Positions 61,783 to 64,000 of a stretch of DNA of 64,000 bases are shown piece by piece; positions within the stretch are counted from its first letter, which is position 1, and the number at the start of each line of letters is the position of its first letter. Under the pieces are notes generated by a model, which saw nothing but the letters and a program-made list of their open reading frames with translations, was not told the origin of the DNA and searched no databases. The stretch comes from Lysinibacillus fusiformis (lineage in GTDB: Bacteria; Bacillota; Bacilli; Bacillales_A; Planococcaceae): NCBI RefSeq assembly GCF_003049525.1, contig NZ_PYWL01000008.1, forward strand, positions 1 through 64,000, read 5' to 3'. The translations under genes were made by a program, and so were the position numbers.

Positions 61783-62652
61783 TTATGATAGTTCTAGTTT
61801 ATGCACAAGCGCTTTTCTTCTGCGCTCGATTATTTTTTGACTAATTAATGTAATGATAAATAATAAGCCTACAGTTGTGGCCATCATCCCTGCTATAGAG
61901 GTATCCCATAGCTTCGCTAAATAATAGCCAATGACAGAAGCACCAGCACCAAAGAGCATACTGTAGATAAACATTTGCTTAATCGTCTTACTAATTAAAT
62001 AAGAAGTTGCGGCTGGTCCAATTAGCATGGCAACGACTAAAATGGCTCCTACGCTATCAAATGCTGCAACCGTTGTAAATGAAATCGAGGTCATAAATCC
62101 ATAGTGGAGAAAGACTACGGGTATACCAATTGTTGCGGCATAGACAGGGTCAAAGGTTGCAAGCTTCATTTCCTTAAAGAATAGTAGCAAAAATACAATA
62201 TTGATGACTAATACGAGTAAAAGCATCCATACAGCCTTAGGCATGGCTAGACCTAAAACCGTCCATCGATCCCATGGAACGAAAGCAATTTCTCCCATTA
62301 AAACATGCTCTACATCCAAATGGACATTACTTGCAAATAATGTAATGAGCAGGACACCCGCCGCGAATAAGGATGTAAATACCACCCCTATCGCTGCATC
62401 TTCTTGAATACCAGAAGAATGTAATAATTGTACGAGATAAGCAGTTAAAATACCCGCAACTGCTGCACCTATTAGCATCCAAAAGCCATTCAATGATTGG
62501 GTAATGATATAGGCCATCACAATACCAAAGAGGACAGTATGGCTAATGGCATCGGCTATCATAGACATTTTACGCAAAATAAGAAAAACGCCTGCAATCC
62601 CACATGTTACACCCACTAATAAGCCAGTTAATACAACCCAAAACTCTATCAT
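61783..62652 (-). CDS. mntD: Manganese ABC transporter permease MntD-like
   Basis: 289 residues, eight to nine membrane helices, ABC-3 permease family: GLLVGVTCGIAGVFLILRKMSMIADAISHTVLFGIVMAYI and AFDSVGAILVVAMLIGPAATSYL. It overlaps the previous permease gene by 4 bases. Two distinct permeases in one operon with an ATPase is the layout of the Mn transporter MntBCD of B. subtilis; zinc cannot be ruled out from sequence alone. Confidence 0.85.
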   Translation of the reverse strand: MIEFWVVLTGLLVGVTCGIAGVFLILRKMSMIADAISHTVLFGIVMAYIITQSLNGFWMLIGAAVAGILTAYLVQLLHSSGIQEDAAIGVVFTSLFAAGVLLITLFASNVHLDVEHVLMGEIAFVPWDRWTVLGLAMPKAVWMLLLVLVINIVFLLLFFKEMKLATFDPVYAATIGIPVVFLHYGFMTSISFTTVAAFDSVGAILVVAMLIGPAATSYLISKTIKQMFIYSMLFGAGASVIGYYLAKLWDTSIAGMMATTVGLLFIITLISQKIIERRRKALVHKLELS

Positions 62653-63521
62653 CCTATATCACCCTGCTTTCGAAATTGCATTTTTCTACGATATTGATTA
62701 ATTTGACCAGCAGGACTTATAAAATAGGAGATAAAGAATATACCAGCCGCCACTAGAACGATAATTGGACCAGTTGATAATCCTGTTCGAATCGCGCTAA
62801 TAAAAGTACCTGTAACACCTGAAATACCTCCAATCGCTGCACTCAACAGGAGCATCGTACTCAGTTTTTTCGTCCATAATTTGGCGCTTGCAGCAGGGAT
62901 AATTAATAAAGCTGACATTAATATTACACCTACAGCTTGGATACCTGTAACAATCGTCATGACAATTAATACGGTTAGCGTAGCCTTTAAAGCCTCAATC
63001 GGTAAGCCAATCCCTTTTGCATAAACAGGATCAAAGATGAGTAATTTCCATTCCTTATAAAAGAACAGACTAACTAAAATAATTACGGCTGCACTAATGA
63101 ACAGCCACATTAAATCAGCCTTTGTCATCGTTGCGGCTTTACCAAAAATAAAGTTATTAAGACCACTCTGGTTTCCAATTGGACTTCTGTTAACAACAGT
63201 TAAAAACACAACACCGATGCCAAAAAATACGGTCAGTACTAACCCAATAGCCGCATCCGCCTTCAACTTTGAAAAAGACACAATCCATTGTATACAATAC
63301 ACAGATAAAGCAGATGTAATACCCGCTCCGAGCATCAAAATTGGTAATTCCTTTTGCCCTGTAAGGAGGAATGCAAGCGCGATGCCTGGTAATGCTGCAT
63401 GTGCCGCAGCATCGCCCACTAAGCTTTGTTTTTGCAAGAAGGAGAAGGTACCTGTTATGCCTGCAGCTATACCGAGTAACATAGTGCCACTAAGTACCCA
63501 CAATAAGTTACCACTTATCAT
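62649..63521 (-). CDS. mntC: Manganese ABC transporter permease MntC-like
   Basis: 290 residues, ABC-3 permease: LGIAAGITGTFSFLQKQSLVGDAAAHAALPGIALAFLL and VILMSALLIIPAASAKLWTKKLS. Shorter than B. subtilis MntC, which I recall as having a long C-terminal extension. It lies 12 bases after the ATPase gene and overlaps mntD. Confidence 0.85.
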   Translation of the reverse strand: MISGNLLWVLSGTMLLGIAAGITGTFSFLQKQSLVGDAAAHAALPGIALAFLLTGQKELPILMLGAGITSALSVYCIQWIVSFSKLKADAAIGLVLTVFFGIGVVFLTVVNRSPIGNQSGLNNFIFGKAATMTKADLMWLFISAAVIILVSLFFYKEWKLLIFDPVYAKGIGLPIEALKATLTVLIVMTIVTGIQAVGVILMSALLIIPAASAKLWTKKLSTMLLLSAAIGGISGVTGTFISAIRTGLSTGPIIVLVAAGIFFISYFISPAGQINQYRRKMQFRKQGDIG

Positions 63522-63533
63522 CCTGATCCCTCC

Positions 63534-64000
63534 CTACGCATGCTGCATCATGAATAGTTTACCACCATATGTTTTTTGCAATTGTTCTGGTGTAAAAACT
63601 TCTTCTGTTGCACCTGATGCTAATATCGTTTTGTTTAATAGAATTGTATAATCAAAATATTCTTTCACCGTTTGAAGGTCGTGATGCACGACAAAAATAC
63701 TTTTTCCCTGATCCTTTAATTCTTTTAAAATATCAATGATCGTTTTTTCTGTTGCAGCATCGACCCCAGCAAAGGGTTCATCTAAGAAATAAATATCTGC
63801 ATTTTGTGCTAAAGCTCTTGCTAGGAATACACGCTGCTGCTGTCCACCCGAAAGCTGACCTATAGAACGCTCTGCAAAGTCCAGCATCCCTACACTTGCT
63901 AATGCTTGCCGAGCGACTAGTTTATCCTGTTTCGTCGGTCTTTTAAATAAACCTGTATGACCATATCTCCCCATTAACACAACATCGAGAGCATTTGTCG
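63534..64000 (-). CDS. mntB: Manganese ABC transporter ATPase MntB-like (partial)
   Basis: The C-terminal 155 residues are present; the frame is open to the window edge, so the start and Walker A lie outside. Visible: VVLMGRYGHTGLFKRPTKQDK, signature QLSGGQQQR, Walker B DIYFLDEPFAGVD, switch VVHHDLQTVKEYFD. First visible gene of the operon; a binding-protein gene would be expected nearby outside the window. Confidence 0.87.
   Translation of the reverse strand, partial: TNALDVVLMGRYGHTGLFKRPTKQDKLVARQALASVGMLDFAERSIGQLSGGQQQRVFLARALAQNADIYFLDEPFAGVDAATEKTIIDILKELKDQGKSIFVVHHDLQTVKEYFDYTILLNKTILASGATEEVFTPEQLQKTYGGKLFMMQHA

Noticed and set aside
1..64000. CRISPR arrays, rRNA, tRNA, prophage genes
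   Set aside because: No regularly spaced repeats, rRNA-like or cloverleaf sequences, or phage structural genes were recognised on either strand.

Overview
The window looks like chromosomal DNA of a low-GC, spore-forming Bacillales species, most like Lysinibacillus or a close relative. This rests on gene content and order close to Bacillus subtilis (bmrCD with an attenuator leader, yvgK/modA/modB, fdhF with a DUF1641 partner, amj, mntBCD), AGGAGG-type ribosome binding sites, and A+T-rich intergenic DNA with many hairpin-plus-T-run terminators. No rRNA, tRNA or CRISPR array was found.

Layout. 1-294: end of an IS3/IS150-type insertion sequence. 349-4181: the bmrC-bmrD multidrug ABC exporter behind a leader with a short peptide and an intrinsic terminator. 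4854-5904: two adjacent crcB fluoride-channel genes and a small unknown gene. 6223-31913: an apparently uncharacterised hybrid polyketide/nonribosomal peptide cluster on the minus strand, with one clear promoter at its head and a strong terminator at its end. 32309-32911: a TRIC-family channel. 33144-48249: a molybdenum island holding molybdate uptake (yvgK, modA, modB), almost all molybdenum cofactor genes (moaA, B, C, D, E, moeA, moeB, mobA, mobB), fdhD, a cysteine-type formate dehydrogenase with its DUF1641 partner, and an Mrp-type Fe-S carrier. 48344-64000: ordinary chromosomal genes (CbrC family, ABM monooxygenase with ArsR regulator, EamA exporter, two-component system, lipoprotein peptidase, Amj flippase, ArsR-rhodanese with MFS, another MFS, and a manganese ABC transporter cut by the window edge).

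The cluster is the main interest. In transcription order it encodes an Sfp-type phosphopantetheinyl transferase; KS-ACP-C-A(with an inserted methyltransferase)-PCP-E; an MFS exporter; KS-KR-ACP; a free-standing malonyl-type acyltransferase; A-PCP-C-A-PCP; C-A-PCP; a stand-alone thioesterase; lysine 2,3-aminomutase; and a methyltransferase. Neither PKS module has its own AT, so this is a trans-AT system. Specificity residues read by eye suggest a Leu-like starter, Ser-like, Asn (epimerised, possibly side-chain methylated) and an Orn/Lys-like basic residue. Because lysine 2,3-aminomutase is encoded alongside, the last residue is probably beta-lysine. Domain logic suggests the working order 1618 aa protein, 2465 aa protein, 1282 aa protein, 1065 aa protein, which differs from gene order.

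In the molybdenum island, palindromes built on TTATAAC/GTTATAA lie over the modA promoter, and a related ATAAC-TT-GTTAT palindrome lies at the formate dehydrogenase promoter. This suggests that the YvgK-type regulator coordinates molybdate uptake with the main enzyme that uses the cofactor. Start codons were moved from the longest-frame start where a ribosome binding site, promoter or signal peptide decides it. All family calls come from reading the sequence and recalled knowledge; no database search was run.
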